Source: Lunularia cruciata
Taxonomy: Eukaryota > Streptophyta > Marchantiopsida > Lunulariales > Lunulariaceae
Length of the DNA: 64,000 nucleotides
NCBI GenBank assembly: GCA_948567375.1
Contig: OX419756.1
Coordinates: forward strand, 61,172,552-61,236,551
Reading direction: 5' to 3'
Both the position numbers and the translations under genes were made by a program. Each line of letters begins with the position of its first letter. The stretch's first letter is position 1. The notes beneath the pieces were generated by a model, which saw nothing but the letters and a program-made list of their open reading frames with translations, had not been told where the DNA came from and did not search any database. Below, piece by piece: positions 23,485 through 34,796 of this stretch.

Positions 23485-24072
23485 CTATGTCTCGAGGTAG
23501 ACTAGAGGTTTGTGGTCTATCTCTACTACAAATGCCTTCTCGCCCAGGTAGTGCTTCCAATGCTTGGTTGCTAGAACAATGGCCAGCTCTTCTTGTTCTG
23601 TGGTGTGGTAGTTGCACTCTGCCGGTAACAACTTTTGAGAGAAATATGCAATTGGATGCCATCCGTCATGCCACTCTTGTTGTAGGACTGCTCCTATTGC
23701 TACGCCTGATGCATCTGTAGCCAACTTGATTGGACGTTTTGGGTCATACCACTTCAAGATTGGTGCATGTAGTAAGGTGGCCTTCAATTCTTGAAAGGCC
23801 AACTCTTGTGCAATTCCCCATGTCCACTTCTTCCCCTTGCCAAGTAGTGCCGTTAAAGGTTGTGCAACCTTGGAGAAGTCCTTGACAAATCTACAATAGA
23901 ATCCCGTCAACCCCAAGAAGCTCTTAAGTTGAGTCTGATCTTTTGGGGGACTCCATTTTTTAATGACCTTTATTTTATCTGTCAATACTTGAATGCCCTC
24001 TGCACTTACTCTATGCCCCAAGTAGTCTACTTCAGACTTGCCAAACTCACACTTTGAGATTTTGGCGTACAA
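23485..24072 (-). pseudogene. pol: Reverse transcriptase C-terminus and RNase H of G1
   Basis: A 195-codon frame. [16 protein letters not shown] and [16 protein letters not shown] close the reverse transcriptase. RNase H follows with [33 protein letters not shown] and [10 protein letters not shown]. It is joined to the upstream polymerase part only through a frame with a stop near 24075-24110. Confidence 0.88.
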
Positions 24073-24104
24073 TTGATTCTGTCTTAGAATCTGGAGGACC
24101 TCTC

Positions 24105-24725
24105 ATAGATGTTGTTTGTGTTCTATCATCGTGCTACTATTACTAAGATATCATCCAAGAAGACGATAAAAGACTTATCCAAGTATGGACAAAATATGTC
24201 ATTCATTAGACTCATGAAAGTGGCAGGTGCATTGGTGAGGCCAAAAGGCATCACAAGATACTCAAAGTGGCCAAACCTGGTTCAAAAGGCAGTTTTGTAC
24301 ACATCCTCCTCTACAATTCGGATTTGATTGTAACCGCTCCGCAAGTCTAGTTTGGTGAAGTATCTCACTCCATGGAGTTGATCAAACAGGTTATCCATGC
24401 AAGGTAAGGGGTATTTGTTCTTCATTGTTTGTTGATTGAGACCTCGATAGTCAATGCACATGTGCATTGTACCATCCTTCTTCTTCACAAACAAGACAAG
24501 GGCCCCATATGGTGATACGCTAGGTTGGATGAACCCTTTTTGCAGCATCTCCTCAATTTGAGTCTTACACTCCAACTCATGAGGTGATAGGCGATATGGG
24601 GCCTTACAAGGAGGTGTCTTCCCCGGGAGTGTCTCAATTTTGTGATCTACTCGCCTGTTTAGTGGTAATCTTGAGGGTAGATCATCAGGAAAGACATCTT
24701 GAAACTCATCCACCACATCGTTCAA
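24105..24725 (-). pseudogene. pol: Reverse transcriptase of G1
   Basis: Frame 24282-24725 has [18 protein letters not shown] and [13 protein letters not shown]. The catalytic box reads FLDD near 24145, in a shifted frame. Typical chromovirus polymerase, now broken. Confidence 0.85.
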
Positions 24726-24858
24726 TTTCTCAAGAATTTATCCATTGAGTTGGGCACTCTAGACTTCTCTTATTAGACCCATAAAACATCTATCAGTCTT
24801 ATAGACAGTTGCCGTCCCTATGACATATAGAGGTAGTTTCTGCCTATGTGATTTTTCT

Positions 24859-25317
24859 TTAACCCCAATGATTGACCATTAGTGGGTTCTCACTACTTTC
24901 TTCCTCCAATCCACCATAGGGTTGTATTGCTCCATCCATGGCATGCCTAAAAATTGCATCATAACGAGCTAAGTGTATCACTCGCCACTCAATTGCTTCT
25001 TGATATTCTCCTATATAGAGGGTTACCCGTCTAGATAATGATTCAATCCTCTCTGTTTGCCCATTTGGTAACTCTACTTCTTCACTCCCATCTCTCTCTA
25101 GATCTATTCCCAATCTTATTGCAACAGAGTGAGACAAAAAATTCTTTGTTGCTCTCGGATCTATTAATAATCTCACTTGATTACCTTCTAGGATTCCATT
25201 CACGACAATCAATTGTGAGGTTGCCTTTTGGGATCTTTGCACATTATTCTTCTTCCTTCCCTCGCTTCTTTGCTTCCTTATTGAGCCAATAAGGCCATGA
25301 GGTACATTTACAGGCAA
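24859..25317 (-). pseudogene. pol: Aspartic protease of G1, active site altered
   Basis: RLLIDPRATKNFLS stands where gypsy proteases have a D-S/T-G-A motif, so the catalytic triplet is D-P-R. The Asp remains, but the motif is destroyed. The rest (LGIDLERDGSEEVELPNGQ, VIHLARYDAIF) fits the family. Confidence 0.8.
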
Positions 25318-25339
25318 TCTTCATTTTCTGAAGTGATTT

Positions 25340-26396
25340 CCACCTCTTCCTCTTCAATGTGCCTCTCCATGTTGTTCAAAGATTGCTTGTACGAAGGCCG
25401 AGGGCCTCTAGGGAAACAAGTGCAACAGTTGGTAGATATGTGTCCAATACGGCCACAATTGTAACAACGGCATTGTTCTCCTCAAGTCCCTTCTCCTTGT
25501 GGGACTCCATCTCTTCATTCTTCTACCTGTCCCAACTCTCCTTGAAGCGGTCATGCTCCTTGATCTCGGAATTGACGGTTGCCCAATTCCATCGGTACTG
25601 GTTCACCCATGTGTGGCATTTCTGCCCGATAATGTTGAGGTGGAACTACTCCTTCACCTCCACCTAATGCTTTTGCCATTCTCTACACACAAGCAATGGC
25701 TTCAAATACCATGCAAGGATTTTGTACCATGACTTCTTGGCAAATCCACTCTTTCAACCCTTGTATGAAATTGTCGAGAGCCTTTGCTGGACTCATGTCG
25801 GTAATTGCAACTTGTAGATCCAGAAATGCCTCCACATACTCTTGTACGCTATTCTTCTATCTCAATCCCCATAGTCAAGTTTGAGCCATCTGCATAGAAT
25901 CCACTGATTGGAAATTCTTCAACAGTCCTTCTTGCATTGCTATCCATGTGACCTCCCTTCTCTCTGCTAGCATGGATCATTCCCAAGCATCATACCATGT
26001 GAGGGCTTTATCGGTCAAGTACCCAAATGCAAACACGCTTATAGCATGCTTTGTGATCTCTGTTGAGAACAATCAGAAATATTGATTCATTCTCGAGATC
26101 CAGTTTTCCACTTCTCCCATCGTATGCTACCCCTTGTAAGGCTCGATGTTGCAGGTCTTCTTCATCCGGAGTAGCAATGTGGCTTTATCGTTGATAGGGT
26201 TCGTAGGCACGGGTGCCTCTCCAAGTACTTCAGTTCTAGGTATTGGGTTTTGAGATGGCTCTTCTTCTTGCATGGCTTGATTGTTCCTGAGGATCTGCAC
26301 TTGACTTTGTAATGTTTTCATGGTCATCTTAATTTCTCAAAATTCATTCAACATACCTTGCATTCCTTGCACTAGCTCTTGCAATTGTGGATCCAT
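25340..26396 (-). pseudogene. gag: Gag of G1 with CCHC zinc knuckle
   Basis: Start codon at 26396 (MDPQLQELVQGMQ). The N-terminal helix region includes MTMKTLQSQVQIL. A single zinc knuckle C-YN-C-GRIG-H-ISTN-C lies near 25440-25480. The capsid-like middle is broken by many stops. Gag would pack the element RNA. Confidence 0.75.
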
Positions 26397-26987
26397 GGTT
26401 CATGCAAAACTCAATTGCTAATGTCTACTTCAATACAAAGTCAATATAATCACTCTGGAAGGTGCACAAACTATTAGAACTACCATTGAGACATCAGAAG
26501 CTATCACTCGTTGACAATACTCCTCACCAAAATTCCTAACCACAAAATCTCTAAACATCACTTTCAGCCTCACTACATAATGGATTTCTACTTGAGTGTT
26601 GAAAGGGAGAGGATTTGGGATATTCATATCCATATTATAATAATAGAATGTAGATTGTCAAATCCCACTCTCTGTCATATATCACCATAGGTAGAATCAC
26701 CGGGTTTGTTGAGTTCATCACTCTGTCCATGAATTCTGCACCAAAGTGATAAACTAATGATACCCTCATCTGCTCATGCTAGATGTACATAACCTTGATG
26801 TGGAATGGGTTTGAGAATGGAAAGCTAGGTGCGGGAAATTGTCCTCCCGGTGCATCCATCCCATCCGCTCTCTAAAGTCCTTCCTAAGTCTAGCGATTAC
26901 TCTATGTTCTACACCTCAAATTACTCAGTTTCAGTAGTTCGTGCTATTCCAAGAGGGGTGATCCAATCTCTTGGACTAAAACACTCG

Positions 26988-27000
26988 CTCTGATACCATT
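26988..27000 (-). promoter_or_regulatory. G1 primer-binding site (initiator Met tRNA-like)
   Basis: On the minus strand the base after the 5' LTR is followed by TGGTATCAGAGC, the usual plant primer site complementary to the 3' end of initiator tRNA-Met. Confidence 0.9.
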
Positions 27001-27740
27001 GTAATACTCTAAGGACAAGAGAAGAGAGAAAATACAGATTGCACACTCAAACATTCGATGCCCCAAAGGAGCACCTTCTCTTTATTATTTAGACAAAGAG
27101 TATCTCTTCCAAGGAAGCTCCACCATAGGATTAGGGACACACATAGGTGACATGTCAGCAAGCTCCACCCTTGGATTACTTACTTGGATGGTTGACATGT
27201 CTGGTCTAGGTCCTATCTGGTTGGTCAGACAAGCTTTGACCGGAGGGAATCTTTTAGGGAATCTTCCTATAGGAATCTCAGAATCACATGAGTAAGGTAC
27301 CATTGGAAAGCTCTCGATGAGACAAAGCAGGGGGAGGGAAGGCCAGCCTTCTCTCTATTGGGGGGGGGGGTATCATCACATTTTTGAGGCCTAATTCATC
27401 CGTTTAGGCCTCCGAAATTGCTTTCAAAGATTTCAAGCATATTTTGGTTCCTACTCTATTAGTAGAAGTCCCCTTTTGGTGATACCTCTTTCCAATCTAT
27501 TTAGTCCATCATGTGTAACATCCTTCCAGATGTTACCAAACCAATTCTTACCTTTAAACCATATGTCTAGCTATTGGTTCTAAGGTTCTCAAGTCTATTT
27601 TGGTTTCTACCCTATTAGTAGAAGTATTCTTTTGGTGATACTTCTATCTTATCTATTTTGACCATCATTTATAACATCATTCTAGATGTTACCAAACCAA
27701 ATTTCACATCTAGATCATATGGCTAGCTCTTGGTATTACA
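27001..27740 (-). repeat. G1 5' LTR
   Basis: 740 bp, partner of 21139-21872, ending at the CTTAT duplication. Confidence 0.9.
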
Positions 27741-27745
27741 CTTAT

Positions 27746-28539
27746 ATGAACATAACTTTCTTGTATAACTTGGATTCAAGTTTTTTAATATTCAATGAAA
27801 ATCTTTTGAAGTAAGCGTTCCAATGATATAAAATAGACCTTGATCAGATAATTACACCTTCATTGACAAGCTTTCAAATTTGGCCAGCTTTTGCAACTTT
27901 CACCCTAATTTCAAAATCCCTATCTTAGGGTTAGTTTCTGGTTCTTGGAAAAATTTGCCTAGATTTTTGATTTAGAAGTACACTTGATCCCTTAAATACT
28001 TGGGAAACCTAAAAGCATAAATTATAGTCATAAGATAAGGGAATTGACATCCAATCAAGGTGAAAGATAAAATTGCTCTATCGAGCTTATGATAGTATTT
28101 GCAGCAGAATGTTTTGCATTAGACCTCACTCTCCACAAGCCTAAAGCCAACCAAAATTTTCATAGTAGCTAGTTGTATCCTTTTCTAAACTACTACAAAT
28201 TTTTGTAGCCTAATCCAAACCCAATCCCTAGATGTGGATCAATTCTTGAACATGGCTAACTTGTGAGCTTTGCAAACCCAAGTATACTTGATCCAAGACC
28301 CTGAATTCTCTAATTGAAGAATTCACATGAAACCTTTGCATAGAGGTGCAAACCCCAACCAAGAGGAAATTTGCACAAGGTATCTAAAACCACAACTTGG
28401 GGAGTGACAAAATCTTCAAACCTGATCAGAATGTAATCTCCAACTCCTCACATTCCAAACCTCCAACTTCAATTGGCTAGATCTGATTTGAGAGTGATCA
28501 AAATCTAAAATTTCTTGAGCTTCTCATTACAAGCACTCT
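27746..28539. other. No gene seen, right part of foreign insert in C3
   Basis: AT-rich with short frames only. RE-C homology to C2 resumes near 28540 (CTCTGTCAGATCTATATTG). Confidence 0.4.
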
Positions 28540-28991
28540 GTCAGATCTATATTGTAAGTGCAATACAGGGTTGATACAAAGTAATTTTGGACAAGGAAGT
28601 TGTGCCTTCAGTGGAAGGGTGGAACACAATTCTGAGTTAAAGTCTTTTTGTAATGAAGTAGCCTTTGTCAAAAGAATTTGAATCATCACAATCAAGATTT
28701 TTTGGAAAGATTTGATGGTATTGTGATTATGGAGTGTTAATTTGGGATGAGACTATGAGTCAATGCTTGCTACTCTCTTTTGGGTGTAATTTCTACTTGA
28801 GAGATTAAAGATGCAACCACAAAGAACTAAAGTGTTATTGTTTACTTTGTATTTGACCATTTTTGACTTGTATCTCTATAGGAATGAACTTTACTTATTG
28901 GTTATCACAAAAGTGATACTTGCTGGGTTGTCACATAGACCTTTCTTGAAGGTCCCACCAAACAGAAAATCCCCGTCTGGTTATCTAGTAC

Positions 28992-29681
28992 TGTAACACC
29001 CATTTGTGCATGTGTGTGGTATTGTGATATTTAGCTTGGTATTGCAAGTACTTAAGAGATATTATTTATATAAAGATAAAGGATGGTTCTATATTAATCA
29101 TGGTTAGCTAAAGTTAGTCATATCTAAGATAGAGGGGACCTTACTTTAGAGGAAGTAGAAAAGATGAGCACCACTATTTTGGATTTTAGTGTGTTGACTT
29201 GGTATTATTCTTAGGTGTTTGGCTTTGAGGAAAGAGTTTAGAACTCTTGGGCCCGCAAGCCTTTTTGTTTTGGATTCTTCTTTAGTCCAAGGATAGCCCA
29301 TGTGAGGGAATCTTTGACTTAGTGGTTGGGTCAAGATAAGACCACATGCTTAGGGGAATATGCCCATGTGAATGGATATTCCTTTCTACTTTTTGACTTT
29401 ACTTGACTTTTAGTCTAGTAACTTGAGTTACTATGGTAATTAGCAACTTTGGTATGTAACTATTTCACAAGTATATTAAAAAGGGGTGAGGAGGTACTGA
29501 ACATCCTTTCATTTGCAACTATCTCTCTCTCATTGAGTTCTCTAGTGAGCAATGTGTTGAGTCTTGGAGTGTTAGCCTTGGAGGAGTATGATGGAGTTGG
29601 GGTTCCTTGCCTTCTTAGTCCATGGTGTGCTACCATAATATCCATCAGAGGTTCATCTTGAGTGAGAGACAGGCCGGCTCA
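28992..29681 (+). repeat. A3 5' LTR
   Basis: TGTAACACCC to CCGGCTCA. The TATA region reads GTATATTAAAAAGG, altered from TATATAAA in other copies. The primer-binding site follows at 29688-29704 (TGGTTCCATTGCTGAGA), resembling the Asp-tRNA-type site of Athila-like elements with substitutions. Confidence 0.9.
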
Positions 29682-30139
29682 CATTTTTGGTTCCATTGCT
29701 GAGACCTCTCTAGAAGGCAAGATAATGTTTTGTGTTCAATTCTACATTAGACAAAAGGAGGCTATGAGAGCTCACTTGGAGAGAACATTAGGAGAGGAGA
29801 GGGCTGAACTTATGTTAGAGAACCAAGATCTATTTGTATACTCTATAGTTCATTATGATGGCTTTGAAGTGATTTTGTACATCTTGTACACATGAGAGGA
29901 TTTGGAGAGATTATGTGAGGTGGATTGCAGATTTTGGATTAAGGTGATTTTGGGCAAAATTTCAAGTTTGAGATCTGGACTTGAAATTTCTATACATAGG
30001 AGCAACCTGAACCTTTTGTGTTCCCTAGAGTGGATTATTCTCAGATGGTGTTAGTCATGTATATACTCTATTAGTTATAGAGTGAGAGAAAAGAAAAGAA
30101 AAAAAATTTGAGAGAAAAGAAAGATAGTGAGGGGTTAAG
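29682..30139 (+). other. A3 untranslated leader
   Basis: Between primer site and gag start. It contains a purine-rich stretch (GAGAGAAAAGAAAAG...) at 30085-30130. The open frame 29662-29895 starts in the LTR and has no domain. Confidence 0.6.
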
Positions 30140-30253
30140 ATGGGGAAACTTCCGGTTTTCTTTGGCAAGGATGGAGAAGATGTGGAGGCTTTTGTGAGAC
30201 TTCAAGAGAGCTTGCAAAGGAAACAATGTAGGAGGAAGAATGAGTGGGACTCA
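30140..30253 (+). pseudogene. gag: A3 gag N-terminus, interrupted by C2
   Basis: ATG at 30140 opens MGKLPVFFGKDGEDVEAFVR, a gag start with the FxG..D...F pattern of plant gypsy gags. The frame is cut at 30253 where C2 begins. The gag continues at 42965, and a short stretch (perhaps 30 codons by comparison with usual gag spacing) appears to be missing between the two parts. Confidence 0.75.
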
Positions 30254-32681
30254 TGTGACAACCCAGAAAATATCACTTTTGCGGTAATCGGGTAAGTAAA
30301 GTTTGTTCTCGCAGAGATACGAGTCAGAAATGTCCAAATACAAAGTCAAACAATAACAATGTAGTTCTTCTTGAGTTCTTCTTGAGTTCTTCTTGAGTTC
30401 TTCTTGAGTTCTTCTTTAATCTCTCTGGTAGAAACCACACCCAAAAGAGAGTAACAAGCACTGACTCGCAGTCTTGTCACAAATTCACACTCCTTAATCA
30501 CAACTTCATCAAATCTTTCCAAACAATCTTGATTGTGATGATTCAGGCTCTCTTGAAAATAGCACTTCACTACAAAATGACTTTACCTCAGAATTGTGTT
30601 CCACCCCTCCACTGAAGGCACAACTTCCTTGATCAAAATTGCTTCACATCAACTTTGCATTGCACTCACAAATGCAGAATACTACCAACACTACAATTCC
30701 TCTCAGATCTGTCAAGGCATTGCTTTGATTGCACTTCACTCAGGATCAAACACATAGAATGAAGATCAAGGTTGTAGAATCCAACATCCAACAAACACAC
30801 TGACTTGCACTTCAAATTTCTCCACATACTCACAAACACAATTGCAAAGCTGATACTCGGAATCAAGCTTAAGCGACAAGCATTGCTTCATAGCACTTTG
30901 CTTTATCTATTCTCAAAATTATGAGCACTGAACAACATGATACTATGAATGCCACTCTTAAATAGTGAGCAAATCAACAGTTCTAACAACTATACCGTTC
31001 TATAACAACTCTTCTAACCTGCAGATCCAAAATGACAATGCACCTCTTCACATCTACCTCTTCATATCTCAAAACTGTTACTAATCTGATCCGATGTCTA
31101 CTTCATCATTGGCTTTCAAACCCGAACCCGAAGTAACTTTACTTCCTACTACTCTATCCTTGGGTTTCAGATCTTCTACTTCTTCTACTAGATCCAGCAA
31201 TTCTCTTTCCTGATCTGAAATTCCACTAGTGGGTAACCCTTCTAAACCTTCATCTCTCGACCCACTCTTCTCCAACGTCTCTGATGGTAACTCCGAAGAC
31301 ATCTGTACTCCTATGTTATCTACTTCGGGTTTGGCTCTAACATCTTTCCGAAGTTTATCTATCTTTAATTTTACGAGATCTAATCTAATCATGATATTAT
31401 CTTCTACTTCTAATATCTTCTAATCTACACAAGTCCTGAGACTTATCAATAGCGCATTCAAATCGGTATCTTTTGCCTGTCTTTGCCTCATCTCCTACAC
31501 CAACAATTTCAACTTGTGCAGCCTAGTTTCTTCAATTCAAACATTGGCCTCTGTACTCAACATCACGTTCATCCTGAGGACAATCTCCTTCGACGGCTCC
31601 AATCGCATTTTTCTTTCTCGCTCTTGGTCTGCAAGCCAATCCTCTCTGTACATTGCCAACTTTGCCTCAAACTTGGCTTTCACCGTTTCCTTCTCCTTCT
31701 CCTTTTGTACAATGTTCTCTTCCTGACTATGAAGTAACTCTCGTAATCTTTCTTCTTCCCTATATCATGCTGCCAACTCCCTTTGCCAGAGTTGCTTCTT
31801 CTCTTGTGCACTCTCCATCACCCTATCGAGCTCTTGTTCCTTTGCTGCTACTCTCGCCATAGCATGGATAAGTTCTACACTTGAATCAGCAAATTGCTGC
31901 TTCAAAATCTCATATTCTGCTACTTGCCTTTCCCTTGCTATGTCACTCTTCTTAACAAGCTCTTCTTGATATCTCACTTCTCTCTTCAGGTCTTCAATTA
32001 CCTGAGTCTTCACTACTGCCTCCGCTCGCAGTACTTCACTTTCCTCCTCACCTCGGGTTATAATCTTCTTCAACCCTGAGTTCTCTTCTTCTAATCTTGA
32101 CAACACTTGCAAGACAATCTTCACCTCTGGACAAGTTGGCTGCATCTCCTTCTTCTTGTGTTCTAACTTCACCAACAAAGGACACACCACCTCCCGCAGG
32201 TACTCTACTCCATCGCTCACTACTACCTCTTGCATAGCAATCTCCCTTCACACTTCGTGTTCATCCAATACTCGCCTTCTTCTCTGCAGTCGTCGTATTG
32301 GAACTGACGCCTTGCTTCTCGAGCTTCCATTCACTTCTTCTTTCACGTTACTCCGACCTGCATCACACTTTGCCTTGCGTCTTGAGTGAACTCCCCTATG
32401 AACTGCGATCTTCTTCTCTTCGGCCTTGGGTATCTCATCTTCCAACATCGTATTGTCCTCGGCCTCGATCTTCACCTCTACTTCTTCTTCCTCTGCAGCA
32501 GCTGGTACCGATGTCATTTCTCCACCCTCATCGCTGTCACTACTCGTATCTCCACTTTGTAGCGTTAGCTTGGGCTCCTCCTCTCGTTTTGAGTCTTCAA
32601 ACTTGCACTCGGCTTCACCTTCCAAGTCTTCATCTTTTGACTCGATCACCACCATGCCTCACCTTGGGTTTCCTCTCCTGG
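30254..32681 (-). mobile_element. RE-C copy C2, truncated by F2
   Basis: Starts TGTGACAACCCAG flush with A3 gag and is collinear with C1. It is interrupted at 32682 by F2, and its remaining end (ATGTGGGTACC...) is not found in the window. It contains an 11-bp tandem repeat (unit AGTTCTTCTTG, about five units) at 30363-30415. Confidence 0.8.
31081..32655 (-). pseudogene. RE-C protein: acidic/coiled-coil protein of unknown family, best copy
   Basis: About 525 codons stay in a single frame from 32655 to 31081 and are broken only by a handful of stops (32248, 31765 and three more before 31392). The N-terminal part is acidic and Ser-rich (EEEEVEVKIEAED, KEEVNGSSRSKASV). The middle (31765-32235) is a long charged helix with heptad pattern (VLSRLEEENSGLKKII, VIEDLKREVRYQEELVKK, ARVAAKEQELDRVMES), and the C-terminal part has KLKIDKLRKDVRAKPEV. 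No enzyme motif, zinc finger or transposase triad is visible. Frame preservation over this length shows it was once translated. Whether it is a gag-like or regulatory protein of the element is unknown. Confidence 0.6.
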
Positions 32682-33117
32682 TGTAACAATATGGAGTTTA
32701 GCGACGAAGTCATTCGGGCTCACGAAGTAGCATATAAGACAAATTAGCCTAGAATATTCCAGAAGTATCTAGGAAGCTTCTTGGGAAGCTTCCTGGTCAT
32801 CTTAGCTTGCACCTTAAGTAAGTAGCTTCTAGAAGGAAGCTTCTAGAAGCTTCCAACTAGCTTAGCTTGCACGCCAAGTAGGCGGCTTCTAGAAGGAAGC
32901 TTCTTGAGAAGCTTCCTAGTTAACTTGGCTTGCACTCTAAGAAAGCGGCTTGAAGAAGCTTCTTGAGAAGCTTCTCAAGGGCCTTGTATGCTACCTATAA
33001 ATACCAAAGCTGAAGCTCATGCTAGGCATTCGGAGTTTTCCCTCATTCAAGTGTCCCAATGTGAGTTTCCATTCTCCTATTTCTCTCCTCGGTTTCGGTC
33101 TTTTACATTGGTATCAG
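32682..33117 (+). repeat. F2 5' LTR with heat-shock-element-like promoter
   Basis: 436 bp with TG...CA ends. Alternating GAA/TTC units cluster upstream of a TATA box: a four-unit perfect array GAAGCTTCTAGAAGCTTC at 32836-32853, and paired units at 32773-32792, 32896-32915 and 32955-32974. TATAAATA is at 32996-33003. Plant heat-shock factors bind nGAAnnTTCnnGAAn arrays. The arrangement recalls heat-activated LTR elements such as ONSEN of Arabidopsis, though that is a copia element. Confidence 0.8.
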
Positions 33118-33118
33118 T

Positions 33119-33130
33119 GCAAGAATGGGA
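33119..33130 (+). promoter_or_regulatory. F2 primer-binding site
   Basis: TGGTATCAGTGC, one base after the LTR, differing at one position from the usual initiator Met tRNA site. Confidence 0.85.
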
Positions 33131-33394
33131 TGGATGGAATTTATGGACCACCAAACCCACTTCTGCCAAACCATTGGGACTTTCATGTCCAGATATTACC
33201 AAAGCATCGGTTCACACAATTCATCACCTCACGCTTTGGGCAGGATTTTCTACATATGATCACCATGTCAGAGGAACCCTTGATACTTCCAGTTGTAACT
33301 TATGGAGAACGGTGGACGTGTTGTATCTATGTGTTAATCAACTAGATAAATTGAGGGTAGTGGAATAGAGTAATAGCAATAGCGGCAATACCGG

Positions 33395-34796
33395 TGTCGT
33401 GGGGAACGTTTGGTCTCGAGAGTGCACCGAGCACATGGCTGCTTGTGCTTAGTTTTTCCCTACTATCCTTCTTTTGGGTCTTTCCCGTAGACTGACATTC
33501 CTTCCCTACTCCTGGATTGTCGGGAATTTGTCTCTAGATGAACTTGTTGTTTCAGTTTCCCTAAGGTTGGCTCTCCCTGAAGGTTTTGTTTTATCCTTGA
33601 CTTTCATAAATTTAATCTTTTCATGCAAGTCTGGTGTTATGGTTTCTACCTCTGCCTGGTCTCATATTCTATTTTCACATCAGGTTCAAGCTATGGTTTG
33701 GGATCTGGCAGTTCATAGACCTAGGTCAGGTGGCCCTTTAATAAAATAAAAGAAACGACAACTGAGTGATCTAACCGATCATAAACCCGGGGCATCCAGA
33801 TCATTTAATTATGCTATTCACATGGACCGGACTGAGAGCTCCTGGAATGGAGTTTCCTCAACTCTAGTCACAATTCATAACACAAATCTGCTTCCAAGAC
33901 TCATCATTCATAGGATTTTCAACAACAAAGTTCACAAGGTTGGATAAGTCAAATAGTTCTAGTCAAGACAATGCCTGCCCTAAGGTTGCAACTGTTCATC
34001 AACTCAGCCTGGCACTTCACATATGCTTTGTCCGACAGCAAACAAGGCAATTCACCCTCCGAACCTCTTCATTCTCCTTTGGGAGATTACCCATCTGCAA
34101 CTTCTACAGCAAATCTCCTTCAAACCTGCAAAAATTCCTCTCCCATTTTGTCCTTCACCACTCTATCCACATTTTCCTACAGAAATCTTCCTTCTTCAGT
34201 CCTGTTCTCACCTTTGTGAGAGTTCCCTTATGCAACTCATGCAACCAACCCTTCAGACCTGCGAAAATTTTCTACTCCAACCACTCACAACCCTTCACAG
34301 TCCTGCCCTTATATTCCATACATCTGCCCTCTGTCCAAGCTTTCAACTCCTGCAATTTTCCAGCCTTTACATTCATGCAAAATTTCTCCTTCTTGCACCT
34401 CACCAAAACCCCTTCTTCTTCCTGTGAAAATTTTCTTTCTCCCAGCCCTCTCTCTCCTGCAAAGTCCTTCACGCTCTTGAGAAGAAAAACTTTTTGCCTT
34501 GCACTCTCAAGCCCTAACAGTCCTCCTGCAAAAATTTTCCTTCTGTCCCAAACTTCTCTCCTGCATATGCTCCATTCCTTCCAACTCAAAAATTCCTGCC
34601 CTGATTGTTCATCTGTCCAAACCCTTCACTTCTTGGAATTTCTCCTCCTGCCAAAACCCCTCCTGTCCAACTTGAAAATTCCTCTCATGTGTGTTCCTCT
34701 GTCCAAACCCTCCAGCTTCTTGAGAATTTCTCTCCTGCCAAACCCTCTCCTGTCCAACTCAAAAATTCCTCTCCTGATTGCTGAGTTCCTCTGTCC
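33395..34796. mobile_element. RE-H copy H2, left part only
   Basis: Starts TGTCGTGGGG and shares GAGAGTGCACC-AGCACATGGCT with H1 near 6330. The body becomes CT-rich from about 34050 (CTCCTGCAAAAATTTTCC, CTCCTGCCAAAACCC). Cut at 34797 by the A2 LTR. The 299-codon frame at 33940-34839 is low-complexity and runs into the LTR, so it is not a gene. Confidence 0.7.

Larger units (their letters stand above)
21139..27740 (-). mobile_element. RE-G copy G1, complete but decayed chromovirus, TSD CTTAT
   Basis: Two LTRs (21139-21872 and 27001-27740), plus-strand ends TGTAATACTC and GGTATTACA, with CTTAT at 21134-21138 and 27741-27745. On the minus strand: primer site TGGTATCAGAGC next to the 5' LTR, gag with zinc knuckle, protease, reverse transcriptase, RNase H, integrase, chromodomain, polypurine tract. 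LTRs differ at roughly one base in twenty by eye, so it is old. Many stops and frameshifts. Confidence 0.92.
16822..28935 (+). mobile_element. RE-C copy C3 with nested insertions
   Basis: Plus-strand ends are TGTGGTACCCAC (16822) and GCTGGGTTGTCACA (28935), the reverse complement of the C1/C2 ends, so the coding strand here is plus. TAGA flanks both sides within B0 (TAGAT left, TAGAC right). C-specific sequence is recognisable at 16822-17705 and about 28540-28935. The middle is foreign: AG-rich minisatellites and the chromovirus G1. Confidence 0.75.
32682..33394 (+). mobile_element. RE-F copy F2, 5' LTR and leader only, cut by H2
   Basis: Inserted in C2. Starts TGTAACAATATGGAG; LTR to 33117 (TTTTACA), then primer site and leader to the gag start near 33384 (GCGGCAATACC, matching F1 near 63195). 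H2 begins at 33395. The rest of F2 is missing. Confidence 0.85.

Noticed and set aside
17710-28539. A complete reverse RE-H copy inside C3
   Set aside because: Arrays resemble RE-H but neither terminus could be matched to H1, so only the arrays are annotated.
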